Source of the DNA: a bacterium
GTDB lineage: Bacteria; Joyebacterota; Joyebacteria; Joyebacterales; Joyebacteraceae
Length of the DNA: 64,000 nucleotides
Assembly: GCA_025774245.1 (NCBI GenBank)
Contig: JALGWI010000005.1
Span: 1-64,000 of the forward strand
Direction: 5' to 3'
This document shows positions 13,791 to 21,786 of this stretch, one piece after another. Position numbers and translations under genes: made by a program. A model generated the notes under the pieces. The model did not search any database. It was not told the origin of the DNA and saw only the letters and a program-made list of their open reading frames with translations. How positions within the stretch are numbered: the first letter of the stretch is position 1; each line of letters begins with the position of its first letter.

Positions 13791-16517
13791 CTATCTCATG
13801 ACGACGAGTTTCTTCGTGATGGTCTGACCGCCGGCCTCGAGACGGTAGAAGTAGACGCCGGACGAGACCGGCAAGCCCTCTGCATCGACGAGGTTCCATC
13901 GTACCGGGTTGGGGCCGGCGTTCGCGGGACCCTCGGCGAGCGTGGCGACGTGCCGTCCGACGAGGTCGAAGACCTCGAGGCTGGCTTCCATGCGGGATGC
14001 TAGCACAAACTCGATCCAGACGCTATCGCGGGCCGGGTTCGGGAAGCCCTGCCTGAGGACGGCGAGCCTGGTGTCGGAGCCGTCGGGGATCCCGGTGCCG
14101 GGCTCGATGGTGACCGTGGTGGTGGCGGCCGCCTCGATCGGCACCTCGACGTAGCAGATGGCGATCGATCCGTCGACGATCGTCTGCACGATCTCGCCGT
14201 TGTCTACCGCGCAGGGGATCGAATCGGCGGGAACGTGGAACTTGACGAGTCCGTGCTCGAAGGTCTGCGTGTTCAGGTTGGTGATGGTTGCCGTGATGTT
14301 CGCGGCCGTCCCGTCGTTCGCCGGGTCGAACGTTACCTCGAGCTTCTCGCCGTCCTCGCCGGCTTCGATCGGCTCGGTCGGCAGCACGGTGTTGCCGGAG
14401 ACCCTCACCAGGCGCATCACCCTGTGACCGTCGCAGACAGCCGCCGTCGACAGATTGAAGGGGGGCTCCTCGATCTGCCCCCAGGTTCCGTGCGTGTGGC
14501 CGTACAGCACGCAGTCGATCCCGAGAGCGCCGGGACTGATCTGCTCGTCGAAGTCGTAGTGGTAGAAGGCGATCTTCGCCGCGGCCGGATCCGCTGCCGA
14601 GAGGTCGTTCAGGAGCCAGTCGAACTGCGGCGACGTGAAGCTCACGCTTCCGTAGAACTCCTCCCTCCAGTCGTCGTAGTTGATGTACGCCTCCATGCCG
14701 ATCATGTGCGCGCCCGCGTAGTCGAACGAGAAGTTCTGCGTGCGCAGGCCTTCCGCCGACGACGGGTCGTAGAGATGTCGCCAGCCGAAGAAGCTCCACC
14801 ACGCCCACCGGGAGGAACCCGCCGGCGGCGGCGTGCTCCACCAGCCTCCGATGTCGTGATTCCCCGACACGATGTACACGGGGACCTCGAACTCCTGCAT
14901 GATGCGATGCGTCTTCGTGAAGACGCGCCACCCGAGGTAGTCCTCCAGCTCGCCCTCGTTCACCACGTCCCCCGTGACGACCACGAAGGCCGGGTTGATG
15001 AGGTTCAAGTCCTCGATGACCGCGCGGAGGTCGTCCATCTCGGTCGTGTCGGACGCAGCTCCGGGCTCGTCGTGGTAGCGATGCGTCGGGAGGTGTGTGT
15101 CGGTGACCTGCACGAAGTAGAAGTCCTCGTCGATCGAGTGCCGGACAGCGACGGAGTGCGCGACCGTGTCGGCGACGCCTCCCGAACCCGTGACCACGAG
15201 ATCGTAGACCTCCGCCGGGACCCCGTCCGGGACCCGCGCATCGAGGAACCACCGACCGTAGTCCGCGCGGTACTGCGAGCTCAGGACGGGGAGGGTGTAC
15301 TCGTGGCTGCCGTGCCTGAGCGCGGCGGTCCAGCCGGTCGTGCTCGATGGCGCCATGGCGTCGATCACGAACGTGTCGCCGTCGGTCACGATGGCCGGCA
15401 CCGACAGGATCGGCCGCATGACGACCGTCAGCGTGTCGCCCTTGGCAGGTCCCTCGCCCGCCACGCCGAGCTCGATGTCGAGCTCAGTGACCTGGTTCAT
15501 GGAGACCGTGGTCTCCACGTAGACCGGAGTGTGGCCGGACGCCATCGCACGGATCAGGTAGTTCGCGGGCGGAAGCGTCGCGCCGTAGGCACCCGCCGCG
15601 CCCGAACGGATCTGCGTGTACTGCGCGGTCCCGTCAGTGAAGCAGTCGAGCGCAGCGCCCGGGACAGGAGAGCCGACCAGAGCGTCGGTGACCGTTCCCA
15701 CGATCGTCCCCGTTGACGTGTACCGGATTTCGTGGACGATGTCGCTGGCCGACGAGAGGCCGTGTCCCCCGATCGCGAAGTACCGCGAGCCGGTCGCATC
15801 CTCACCCGGGTCGAGGTCGGTCGAGAGAACGATCGGATCGGACCAGTTGCCCCCGTTCGTCGAGTACACATTGCCGAACTGCCTGGCGTAGGCGTAGCTC
15901 GCCGAGTCGCCCGCTCCGCCGATCCACTCGACGGTCATGTCCCATCCGCCGATGTCGAATCCCCAGCCGGGCGCGAAGCTGTCCGAGCTTCCCCAGTCGA
16001 TGGCGTCGCCCACCGTGTAGTCGTCGACGCCGGCGCCGCCGTTCACGACGGTCGTCTCGACGAAGAGGTACGTGTCGTCGGCGTCGAGAGAGTAGCGCGT
16101 CGTGACCTCGATCGCGGCGTTTTCGGAGTCGTGTCCTCGAGCCAGGATGACCGCAGGCTCCGTCGCCCCCTCGCTCTCGATGCGCACCGTGTCGTAGACG
16201 GCCTGGCGGGGGAACGGGGTGAAGAAGGTCAAGCAGTGACCGAGCTCGTCCGTGGTGCCGGGGAGGGCGACGGCGTCCAGGATGTGGCCGCCGGAGATGC
16301 TGTAGCCGTACGGGTGCCCGGCGCTCGAGATGATGGCGGTGACGTCGCCGTTGGTGAGGAGGTAGTCACCTATCTGGCCCTGTGCCTGCGGGCCGGAGAG
16401 GAGGTCCGCTTCGCTCGTGATGATCCGGGCGACCGGGGCTTCGGCGTGCCCGGGAACGGAGGATCCGAGGAGCGCCAGGACAAGGGCGGCGGCGATGGCG
16501 AGGGTCTTCGAACGCAT
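13791..16517 (-). CDS. secreted metallophosphoesterase with C-terminal FlgD-like sorting domain
   Basis: 908-residue exported protein. A signal peptide (cleavage near GHAEA) is followed by a beta-sandwich region (about 25-290), a carboxypeptidase-regulatory-like insert (about 290-370) and a calcineurin-type phosphoesterase domain (about 465-690). That domain carries VTDTH, GDVVNEG, GNHDIGG, a YHYDFD histidine and YGHTHG, all five metal-binding blocks. A FlgD/Por-like C-terminal domain (about 825-908) ends SSGVYFYRLEAG...KKLVVMR, as on proteins anchored or exported in FCB bacteria. The substrate is unknown; cyclic nucleotides, nucleotides or phosphodiesters are possible. AAAGGAGA supports the ATG at 16517, which gives a proper signal peptide. 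Confidence 0.9.
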   Translation of the reverse strand: MRSKTLAIAAALVLALLGSSVPGHAEAPVARIITSEADLLSGPQAQGQIGDYLLTNGDVTAIISSAGHPYGYSISGGHILDAVALPGTTDELGHCLTFFTPFPRQAVYDTVRIESEGATEPAVILARGHDSENAAIEVTTRYSLDADDTYLFVETTVVNGGAGVDDYTVGDAIDWGSSDSFAPGWGFDIGGWDMTVEWIGGAGDSASYAYARQFGNVYSTNGGNWSDPIVLSTDLDPGEDATGSRYFAIGGHGLSSASDIVHEIRYTSTGTIVGTVTDALVGSPVPGAALDCFTDGTAQYTQIRSGAAGAYGATLPPANYLIRAMASGHTPVYVETTVSMNQVTELDIELGVAGEGPAKGDTLTVVMRPILSVPAIVTDGDTFVIDAMAPSSTTGWTAALRHGSHEYTLPVLSSQYRADYGRWFLDARVPDGVPAEVYDLVVTGSGGVADTVAHSVAVRHSIDEDFYFVQVTDTHLPTHRYHDEPGAASDTTEMDDLRAVIEDLNLINPAFVVVTGDVVNEGELEDYLGWRVFTKTHRIMQEFEVPVYIVSGNHDIGGWWSTPPPAGSSRWAWWSFFGWRHLYDPSSAEGLRTQNFSFDYAGAHMIGMEAYINYDDWREEFYGSVSFTSPQFDWLLNDLSAADPAAAKIAFYHYDFDEQISPGALGIDCVLYGHTHGTWGQIEEPPFNLSTAAVCDGHRVMRLVRVSGNTVLPTEPIEAGEDGEKLEVTFDPANDGTAANITATITNLNTQTFEHGLVKFHVPADSIPCAVDNGEIVQTIVDGSIAICYVEVPIEAAATTTVTIEPGTGIPDGSDTRLAVLRQGFPNPARDSVWIEFVLASRMEASLEVFDLVGRHVATLAEGPANAGPNPVRWNLVDAEGLPVSSGVYFYRLEAGGQTITKKLVVMR

Positions 16518-16603
16518 GGCGCGAGTCTCCTTTGGCCGTTTCCAGAACCGTTCCGGGGTGGGGTGACTCCTCACCGCCGTGGCGGGGAGCCGCCTACGCC
16601 CCC

Positions 16604-16632
16604 ATTATACCCGGGGGAGCGGTCGGCGACAA
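16604..16632 (-). promoter_or_regulatory. strong sigma70-like promoter of the metallophosphoesterase gene
   Basis: Minus strand TTGTCG (16627-16632), 17-base spacer, consensus TATAAT (16604-16609), 87 bases before the start codon. Confidence 0.7.
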
Positions 16633-16753
16633 ACGGTGTCTTGCCCGGCGGGGATGCCGGCTGGCGCCAGGTCGGGGAGCGGTTGCTCGGGTTGATGTCG
16701 AACGGCGGTTGGGGGAGCCGTACAACGATAGCTGACAGCACGAGGAAAAGCGC

Positions 16754-16783
16754 TTGACGGCGATTGCCGCTCGGCGGTACCAT
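16754..16783 (+). promoter_or_regulatory. sigma70-like promoter facing right
   Basis: TTGACG (16754-16759), 18-base spacer, TACCAT (16778-16783). It is divergent from the metallophosphoesterase promoter. The first credible start codon downstream is 17050, which would give a leader of about 260 bases. Confidence 0.6.
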
Positions 16784-17049
16784 TGCACTCGGGCGACGGG
16801 CGCTCATCCCCCCGGCACTCGTGTTCTGCGGCGGATGCTGCGCATGACGACGCGCGCTGGCGCGGCCGTCGGCCCGACGGCACCGCTCGAGTCCGCGGTT
16901 CGCTGGATGCGGAGATCGACGGCGCAATCGACTCACCGGTGTATCTGTCCTCTCCTGGGATGGCATCAGTGGCCGCCCGTTCGAAGTGAGCGGTGGGCCC
17001 GGCGGCTGCACGCAGCCTGCACGGTACGAAAACGGCGGGAGGTGGAGGT

Positions 17050-17310
17050 ATGCGGGAGATCGGTGGGGCAACGGTTCTCCATCGGGAGGTCAGCGGGGCG
17101 ACGGTCCGGCGAACACAGTGCCCGTACGAGTTCGGTTGTCTGGGTAACTGGCCGTGGCACGTCTGCGAGGCGAGAGGACCGTGCAGGGACAAGGGGCTTC
17201 CGGTGGCCGGTCCGGAGCGGAAGCCGTGCCCGTACTGCAGGAAGTCCGGGCGGGACTGCGTCTGCGAGTGTCCGACCCGGATCGAGATGTACGATCGGCA
17301 CGAGCGCTAG
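17050..17310 (+). CDS. Cys-rich small protein, probable metal binder
   Basis: 86-residue protein with nine cysteines in the second two thirds: CPYEFGC, then CEARGPC, then CPYC, then CVCEC, plus a Trp-Pro-Trp-His motif. The spacing suggests two zinc- or iron-binding knuckles, but I do not recognise the family. The ATG at 17050 follows GGGAGGTGGAGGT, and the codons are ordinary for this genome. It has no signal peptide and no membrane helix, so it is probably cytoplasmic. It stands alone, with a 216-base gap to the next gene, behind the promoter at 16754. It could be spurious, but the start signal and clustered Cys pairs argue otherwise. Confidence 0.55.
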   Translation: MREIGGATVLHREVSGATVRRTQCPYEFGCLGNWPWHVCEARGPCRDKGLPVAGPERKPCPYCRKSGRDCVCECPTRIEMYDRHER

Positions 17311-17526
17311 CTGGAGGGTGGCACGCCCGGGGCGGCGTCTGCGAGGCTGCGTGCGCCCCCGCGCGGATGTGGACGATCGTCTGCGCATCGTGTCCGCCGG
17401 TCGTCGACGACAGGCGTCGACGGTCGGCGTTGCGCATTCCCGGGCCGCCCGCGATGCTCCGGTCCCGGTGACGCGTTTTCCACACTTCCGAAAACCCGCG
17501 GCAGTCGAGCGGGAAGGAGTCAGAAG

Positions 17527-18225
17527 GTGACAGCACGATGGAAGGTGGGCACGGTCGTCGCGGTCATCCTGGTTGCGGCAGTCGCCGGAGCCCAGCCACC
17601 TCAGGAATCGCCCGCTCCCGCGAACGAGATTCCGACCATGTACGAGACGCTTCTCGGACAGCTCGAGCGCGGGAACACGAACATAAACTACACGGTCCTC
17701 CGCCTGGCCTTCACGGAGACCGATCAGTACATGCCATACGATACGAGCCGCAGCGACATGCGGGAGCGCATGAGGTGGTTCCTCTCCCGAGAGGAGCCGG
17801 AGGCCGCCTACGCGAGGGTCGAGTCGCTGCTCGCCACCTGCTACGTCGACGTCGAAGCTCACTACGCGGCCGCCATCGCTCTGACCGCGATGGGAGACAC
17901 GGTCCGGAGCGCGTACCATGAGGCCGTGGGGAACGGCCTCTTCGAGTCGCTCACCGGGCCGCCGCTCGACTGGACGGCCGAGACGGCGCCGACGGCGATC
18001 TTCGCCGAAGAGGAGTACTTCGTGATCCGCATGATGGGGCTCGAGCTCATCGAGGAGAGCATGGCCACCGTCGGAGGTCGTCCCTTCCACCAGTTCGAGA
18101 TCAACGACCCGATCTCCGGGGGCACGCGCATGATCTACTTCCACGTCGGCCCCATCACGGAGTGGTGGGACCGGTTCATGGAGGAGGAGGGGATCGAACC
18201 GGAGTCTCCGGAGCGACGGCGGTAG
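17527..18225 (+). CDS. exported DUF4919 protein
   Basis: 232 residues. A signal peptide (hydrophobic residues 8-20, cleavage near AGAQ) leads into a helical domain with LERGNTNINYTVLRLAFTET and DQYMPYD. The second half has AYHEAVGNGLF, EEEYFVIRMMGL and IYFHVG. This matches the DUF4919 pattern of gene products common in Bacteroidetes and relatives, with an LR..Y..S..Y.PY front and an EEY..LR.LGL middle. No catalytic residues are evident and the function is unknown. The start is GTG at 17527 after GGAAGGAG. Confidence 0.8.
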   Translation: MTARWKVGTVVAVILVAAVAGAQPPQESPAPANEIPTMYETLLGQLERGNTNINYTVLRLAFTETDQYMPYDTSRSDMRERMRWFLSREEPEAAYARVESLLATCYVDVEAHYAAAIALTAMGDTVRSAYHEAVGNGLFESLTGPPLDWTAETAPTAIFAEEEYFVIRMMGLELIEESMATVGGRPFHQFEINDPISGGTRMIYFHVGPITEWWDRFMEEEGIEPESPERRR

Positions 18226-18333
18226 CGACCGCGCCACGGCTCGCGTGCTCCGGTTCCGTGAGACCGGGTGAGACGGCCTGAATCCTGCCCGAATTCTGCC
18301 CAGCCCGGCAGGTTCAGCAACGCGCCCGGCTCC

Positions 18334-18362
18334 TTGACTCCGCTACTGCGCAGGAGTATCAT
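18334..18362 (+). promoter_or_regulatory. sigma70-like promoter of the radical SAM gene
   Basis: TTGACT (18334-18339), 17-base spacer, TATCAT (18357-18362), about 50 bases before the gene. Confidence 0.7.
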
Positions 18363-18416
18363 CTTTCCGTACGTTTCCTCCCGGCGGTCGACGGCAACAA
18401 CACGAGGAAGGTGCGC

Positions 18417-19457
18417 GTGCTCGGCACCATCAAGCCACGGAGAATCCGGCTCGAGGCCTCCTCGGTGTGCCAGCTGCGGTGCTCTCTCTGCCCGCAGAGC
18501 ACCGGTGCTCTCGAGGACACTGTGGGCCTTGGGTTCCTCAGGGCGGAGGACTTCGACTCCCTCCTCGCGAAGAACCCCTGGCTTGCCGAGGTGGAGCTCT
18601 CCAACCTCGGCGAGATCTTCCTGAACCCCGAGCTTCTCGACATCATGGAGTCCGCACACCGCCGGCAGGTGGTGCTCACGGCCGACACGGGCGTGAACAT
18701 GAACTGCGTGGGGGAGGACGTGCTCGACGGGCTCGTGAAGTACGGGTTCCGCCGGATGACGTGCTCGCTCGACGGGGCCAGCGAGGAGACGTACAGCCTC
18801 TATCGCGTCGGGGGCAGCTTCGGTCTCGCGATGGAGAACGTCCGGAAGCTCGTCGCCAGGAAACGCGAGAGGAACGCGCGGTACCCGCTTCTGACGTGGC
18901 AGTACATCGTGTTCGGACACAACGAGCACGAGATACCGAAGGCGCGGCAGATGGCCCGGGAACTGGGTATGGAGTTCAGGCTCAAGCCCTCCTGGGACCC
19001 CGGGTTCTCACCGGTCAAAGACAGCGAGTACGTGGGGGAGCAGCACCACCTCGCCGCGACCCGGCAGGGCGGGAAGGAGCGCAGCGACCCGAGCCTCTCC
19101 GCCCGCACATTCTGCCACCAGATGTGGGAGGAGCCCCAGATCAACTGGGACGGTCGGATCCTGGGCTGTTGCTGCAACCACTGGGGCGACTTCGGAGCGA
19201 ACGCCCTCACGGACGGCCTCCTCGAGAGCCTCAACGGCGATGGAATGCGGCACGCCAGACGTATGCTCCAGGGGAAAGAGCCGGCGCGCGACGGGATTCC
19301 CTGCACGACCTGCGACACCTATCTGGCCATGAAGCGTGAAGGAACCTGGATCAGGAGGGGAGGTTCGCGCCTCCTCTACCGCGCGGGCAGATTCGGCTAC
19401 CGCACCTTCCGGGTGCGGCGGCTTCAGCAGATGATGAGAGACGGCCTCCGTCAGTGA
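18417..19457 (+). CDS. radical SAM protein with SPASM-like domain
   Basis: Radical S-adenosylmethionine enzyme of 346 residues. The CxxxCxxC cluster is C18-C22-C25 in CQLRCSLCPQ, and a VELSNLGEIFLNP strand and CSLDGASEETY follow as in the AdoMet barrel. A C-terminal SPASM-like part has FCHQMW, WDGRILGCCCNHWGDFG and CTTC, ligands for an auxiliary 4Fe-4S cluster. Relatives modify peptides or act beside glycosyltransferases; no precursor peptide is obvious next door, so the substrate is open. GAGGA at 18404-18408 suits GTG 18417 (8 bases) better than GTG 18411 (2 bases). Confidence 0.9.
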   Translation: MLGTIKPRRIRLEASSVCQLRCSLCPQSTGALEDTVGLGFLRAEDFDSLLAKNPWLAEVELSNLGEIFLNPELLDIMESAHRRQVVLTADTGVNMNCVGEDVLDGLVKYGFRRMTCSLDGASEETYSLYRVGGSFGLAMENVRKLVARKRERNARYPLLTWQYIVFGHNEHEIPKARQMARELGMEFRLKPSWDPGFSPVKDSEYVGEQHHLAATRQGGKERSDPSLSARTFCHQMWEEPQINWDGRILGCCCNHWGDFGANALTDGLLESLNGDGMRHARRMLQGKEPARDGIPCTTCDTYLAMKREGTWIRRGGSRLLYRAGRFGYRTFRVRRLQQMMRDGLRQ

Positions 19458-19524
19458 CGAACGTGCGGAGGCGCTCCGGCGCAGTGCCGGGGTGGGCAGA
19501 GCGGCACGTGTTCAAGGAGATCTG

Positions 19525-19977
19525 ATGCATCGATTCCTCGTGTTCGCCGTGCTGACGGTTCTTCTCGTGGCGGGCCCGGCCGGGGCCCGCGGCCTCGGAC
19601 TGGGCGTGATCGTCGGTGAGCCGACGGGGCTGAGCCTCAAGCTCTGGACGGCGGAGGACCGCGCCGTCGACGCGGCGGTGGGTTGGTCTCTGGACTCGAA
19701 CGGCTGGTTCTACTTTCACTCGGACTATCTCTTCCACAGCAGTACCCTGAAGGAAGAGATCGAGGGCGGGCTCCCGTACTACTACGGCTTCGGTGCCCGC
19801 GCCCTTCTCAAGGACGGCGACGACTCCAGGTTCGGCGTGCGCTTCCCCCTCGGGCTCAACTACTTCCTCGGCGATGGGCGCTTCGACATCTTCGTCGAGA
19901 TCGCGCCCGTTCTCGACCTGGTTCCCGAGACGAAGGTCCGCATCAGCGGCGGCCTCGGGGCGAGGTTCTACTTCTAG
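19525..19977 (+). CDS. outer-membrane beta-barrel-like protein (DUF3996-like)
   Basis: 150 residues with a signal peptide (cleavage after AGA). The mature part alternates short hydrophobic and aromatic strands: GLGLGVIVGEPTGLSLKLW, AVGWSLDSNG, YFHSDYLFH, GLPYYYGFGARA, FPLGLNYF, FDIFVEIAP, GGLGARFYF. The terminal aromatic Phe is typical of outer-membrane barrels. The opening GxxxGEPTGLSLK and the length recall DUF3996 proteins; the match is tentative. The start is set by AAGGAGA five bases before the ATG at 19525. Confidence 0.75.
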   Translation: MHRFLVFAVLTVLLVAGPAGARGLGLGVIVGEPTGLSLKLWTAEDRAVDAAVGWSLDSNGWFYFHSDYLFHSSTLKEEIEGGLPYYYGFGARALLKDGDDSRFGVRFPLGLNYFLGDGRFDIFVEIAPVLDLVPETKVRISGGLGARFYF

Positions 19978-20033
19978 GTTGCCCGGCTCTCTCCCTGCAG
20001 CCGCCCCCGGTACACGACGTGTCCGAAAAGACC

Positions 20034-20062
20034 GACGGGCTGCACGTTTCGTGCAGCCCGTC
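20034..20062. terminator. perfect 13-bp hairpin after the beta-barrel gene
   Basis: GACGGGCTGCACG / CGTGCAGCCCGTC with a 3-base loop. On the minus strand a CTTTTC run follows, and on the plus strand the stem comes 57 bases after a stop codon. Confidence 0.7.
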
Positions 20063-20092
20063 GTGGCCATCCAGGTCGTGCCCGTTCCCCCC

Positions 20093-20122
20093 TTGTGGGC
20101 GACCCCGGATCGATGCTAGAAC
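20093..20122 (+). promoter_or_regulatory. promoter of the nitroreductase cluster
   Basis: TTGTGG (20093-20098), 18-base spacer, TAGAAC (20117-20122) with a TGC extension. The start codon is 49 bases further. Confidence 0.5.
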
Positions 20123-20170
20123 CGAGGCTGTGACTTGGGCCTGTTTCCGGCGGAAGGAGGAGCCCGAGAC

Positions 20171-21025
20171 GTGGACCTCCACGAGCTCATGATGAAGCGG
20201 AGGTCGGTGCGGACCTTCGAGGAGCGCTCGGTGCCCGATGGAGTCCTCGACGAGCTGCTCGACGCGGCCGTGAGCGCCCCGTCGGGCGGGAACGTCCAGC
20301 CGATCTCGATCGTCACGGTCGAGAGCGTCGAGGGGAGGAGGAAGCTCGGAGCGATCGTGGGAAGCCAGCCCTGGGTGAGGAACGCGCCCCTCTCGATGAT
20401 CTTCTGCCTCGACTTCCTCCGCGTCGGGCGATGGGCGAAGATGTTCGACGTGGAGTTCGGCGGAGAGAAGGCCCTCCTGTGGTTCCTGATCGGGTACGCC
20501 GATCTCATGTGCGCCGCGCAGAACGTCGTCATCCTGGCGGAGGAGCGGGGGCTGGGCTCGGTCTACGTGGGAACGATCCTCTCGCAGATCCCGAGGGCCA
20601 GGAAGTACTTCGACATCCCCGAGGGCGTCCTCCCGATGATGGTGCTCTCCATCGGCTATCCGAAGGCGGTGCCGAAGACGATCCCGAAGCTCCCGAGGGA
20701 CGCGATGGTGCACCGGGAGAAGTACCGGACGCAGACAGACGAGGAGATCCGCCGCGCGTTCGAGGACAAGTACGGCACGATCGACGAGGACGTCGTGAAG
20801 TACTTCGAGCGCGCCTACCGGGAAGCCGTAGAGGCCGACGGGCAGCAGGACGGCGGCTGGGTCGAGGACGCGAAGGCGCGGATGGACAGGCTCGGGATCA
20901 AGAGCAACGCGGAGTTCCTGTTCAGACTCAGGTATCCGTCCGAGCTGATGATCGAGTTGAACGAGGATCTGGTGCGCGACTTCCGGGAGGCGGGCTTCGA
21001 CCTCAGCAGTCTCACGAAGTCGTGA
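20171..21025 (+). CDS. nitroreductase-family flavoprotein
   Basis: FMN-dependent oxidoreductase fold, 284 residues. The N terminus has the nitroreductase pattern (MKRRSVRTFEERSVPDGVLDELL, then AVSAPSGGNVQP). Further on are AAQNVVILAEERGLGSVYVG and a GYPK segment; these bind FMN at the dimer interface. The C-terminal third is an extension rich in charged residues, beyond the usual 180-220 residues. The substrate cannot be told. GTG 20171 follows AAGGAGGA by nine bases; an upstream GTG at 20135 lacks a ribosome site. A second nitroreductase with a similar tail is at 29365. The following tautomerase may be co-transcribed. Confidence 0.88.
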   Translation: MDLHELMMKRRSVRTFEERSVPDGVLDELLDAAVSAPSGGNVQPISIVTVESVEGRRKLGAIVGSQPWVRNAPLSMIFCLDFLRVGRWAKMFDVEFGGEKALLWFLIGYADLMCAAQNVVILAEERGLGSVYVGTILSQIPRARKYFDIPEGVLPMMVLSIGYPKAVPKTIPKLPRDAMVHREKYRTQTDEEIRRAFEDKYGTIDEDVVKYFERAYREAVEADGQQDGGWVEDAKARMDRLGIKSNAEFLFRLRYPSELMIELNEDLVRDFREAGFDLSSLTKS

Positions 21026-21101
21026 CAGGGCGAGGCCGCGGACGGGGCGCGGGGCGACGTGCAGCCGCTCCGAGTCCGCAGCGGATCGAAAGGAGACGGC
21101 G

Positions 21102-21311
21102 ATGCCGTTCATCGTGATCGATGGACCTCCGATGAAAACCGTCGACCAGAAGAGGCGGATGGTCGAGAAACTCACCGAGGCCGCCGCGGAGGTCTACGGA
21201 TACGACAGGAAGATCATCCACGTGATCATCCGCGAGAACGAGCCCGCGAACGTCGGAGCCGGCGGACGCCTGATCGCGGACATCCACGCGGAGCGCGAGT
21301 CAGGCTCGTAG
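21102..21311 (+). CDS. 4-oxalocrotonate tautomerase-family protein
   Basis: 69-residue tautomerase. The Met is followed by Pro, the N-terminal proline that acts as catalytic base in this family after Met removal. MPFIVIDGPPMKTVDQKRRM and VIIRENEPANVGAGG are the characteristic two beta-alpha-beta segments. Members usually form hexamers or dimers and isomerise enols of dicarboxylates, but many are orphan enzymes. AAAGGAGA precedes the ATG. Placed 76 bases after the nitroreductase, it may work on ring-derived compounds; this is only context. Confidence 0.88.
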   Translation: MPFIVIDGPPMKTVDQKRRMVEKLTEAAAEVYGYDRKIIHVIIRENEPANVGAGGRLIADIHAERESGS

Positions 21312-21341
21312 CCAGGGTCGAGTGCAGGAAGGGGTTGCGCC

Positions 21342-21773
21342 ATGTTCATCACGCTGCTCCTCGTGACGTTCGGCGTGTCGGTCGCGACGTGTGTCGTCGT
21401 CACCAGGCTCTTCAGCAAGTCGATCAAGACGATCCTGAGCCGGATCGTCACGGACGATCTGGCCGGCGCGTGGCAGCGCTACCTCAAGTTCGCCATCTAC
21501 GTCGTTGGTATCTCGGGCGGCGTCCGCGTGTGGGACCTTGAGAAGTACATCACGCCTCGCGCACCCGACGCCGAGATGCTGGTTCTGAACTCGGGGCGCT
21601 GGGTTCTCGAGGTCTACCGCACCATCATCGGGACGCTGCAGAGCGTCGCGTGGATGCTCCTGGTTTTCTTCCTCATTGCGCTCGTCGCGTACGTGATCGT
21701 CCGCGGGCGCGAGGCCAAGCAGGCCCCGCCGCCGTCCCCGAGCGTCGGGGACACGGGGTCCGCGTCACTCTGA
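21342..21773 (+). CDS. uncharacterised membrane protein with two helices
   Basis: 143 residues. A hydrophobic segment at 3-22 starts the protein, and a second strong helix lies at about 100-122. Between them is a charged region with RYLKFAIYVVGISGG, which may form a further membrane dip. The tail is Pro/Ser-rich and hydrophilic. No family recognised. It sits 30 bases after the tautomerase and 13 bases before the GH99 gene, so it is likely co-transcribed with both. Confidence 0.7.
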   Translation: MFITLLLVTFGVSVATCVVVTRLFSKSIKTILSRIVTDDLAGAWQRYLKFAIYVVGISGGVRVWDLEKYITPRAPDAEMLVLNSGRWVLEVYRTIIGTLQSVAWMLLVFFLIALVAYVIVRGREAKQAPPPSPSVGDTGSASL

Positions 21774-21786
21774 GGAGGAGGCCCGC

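Larger units (their letters stand above)
16518..17049. other. divergent intergenic region with two promoters and a long leader
   Basis: 532 bases with promoters firing outwards at 16604-16632 (minus) and 16754-16783 (plus). The ORFs that cross it have no recognisable protein features or ribosome sites. Bases 16790-17049 could be a structured leader or a small RNA; I recognise no known riboswitch. Confidence 0.5.

Noticed and set aside
20034-20062. Hairpin considered as a transposon end or REP element
   Set aside because: No second copy is seen in the window; as a terminator after the beta-barrel gene it needs no other explanation.
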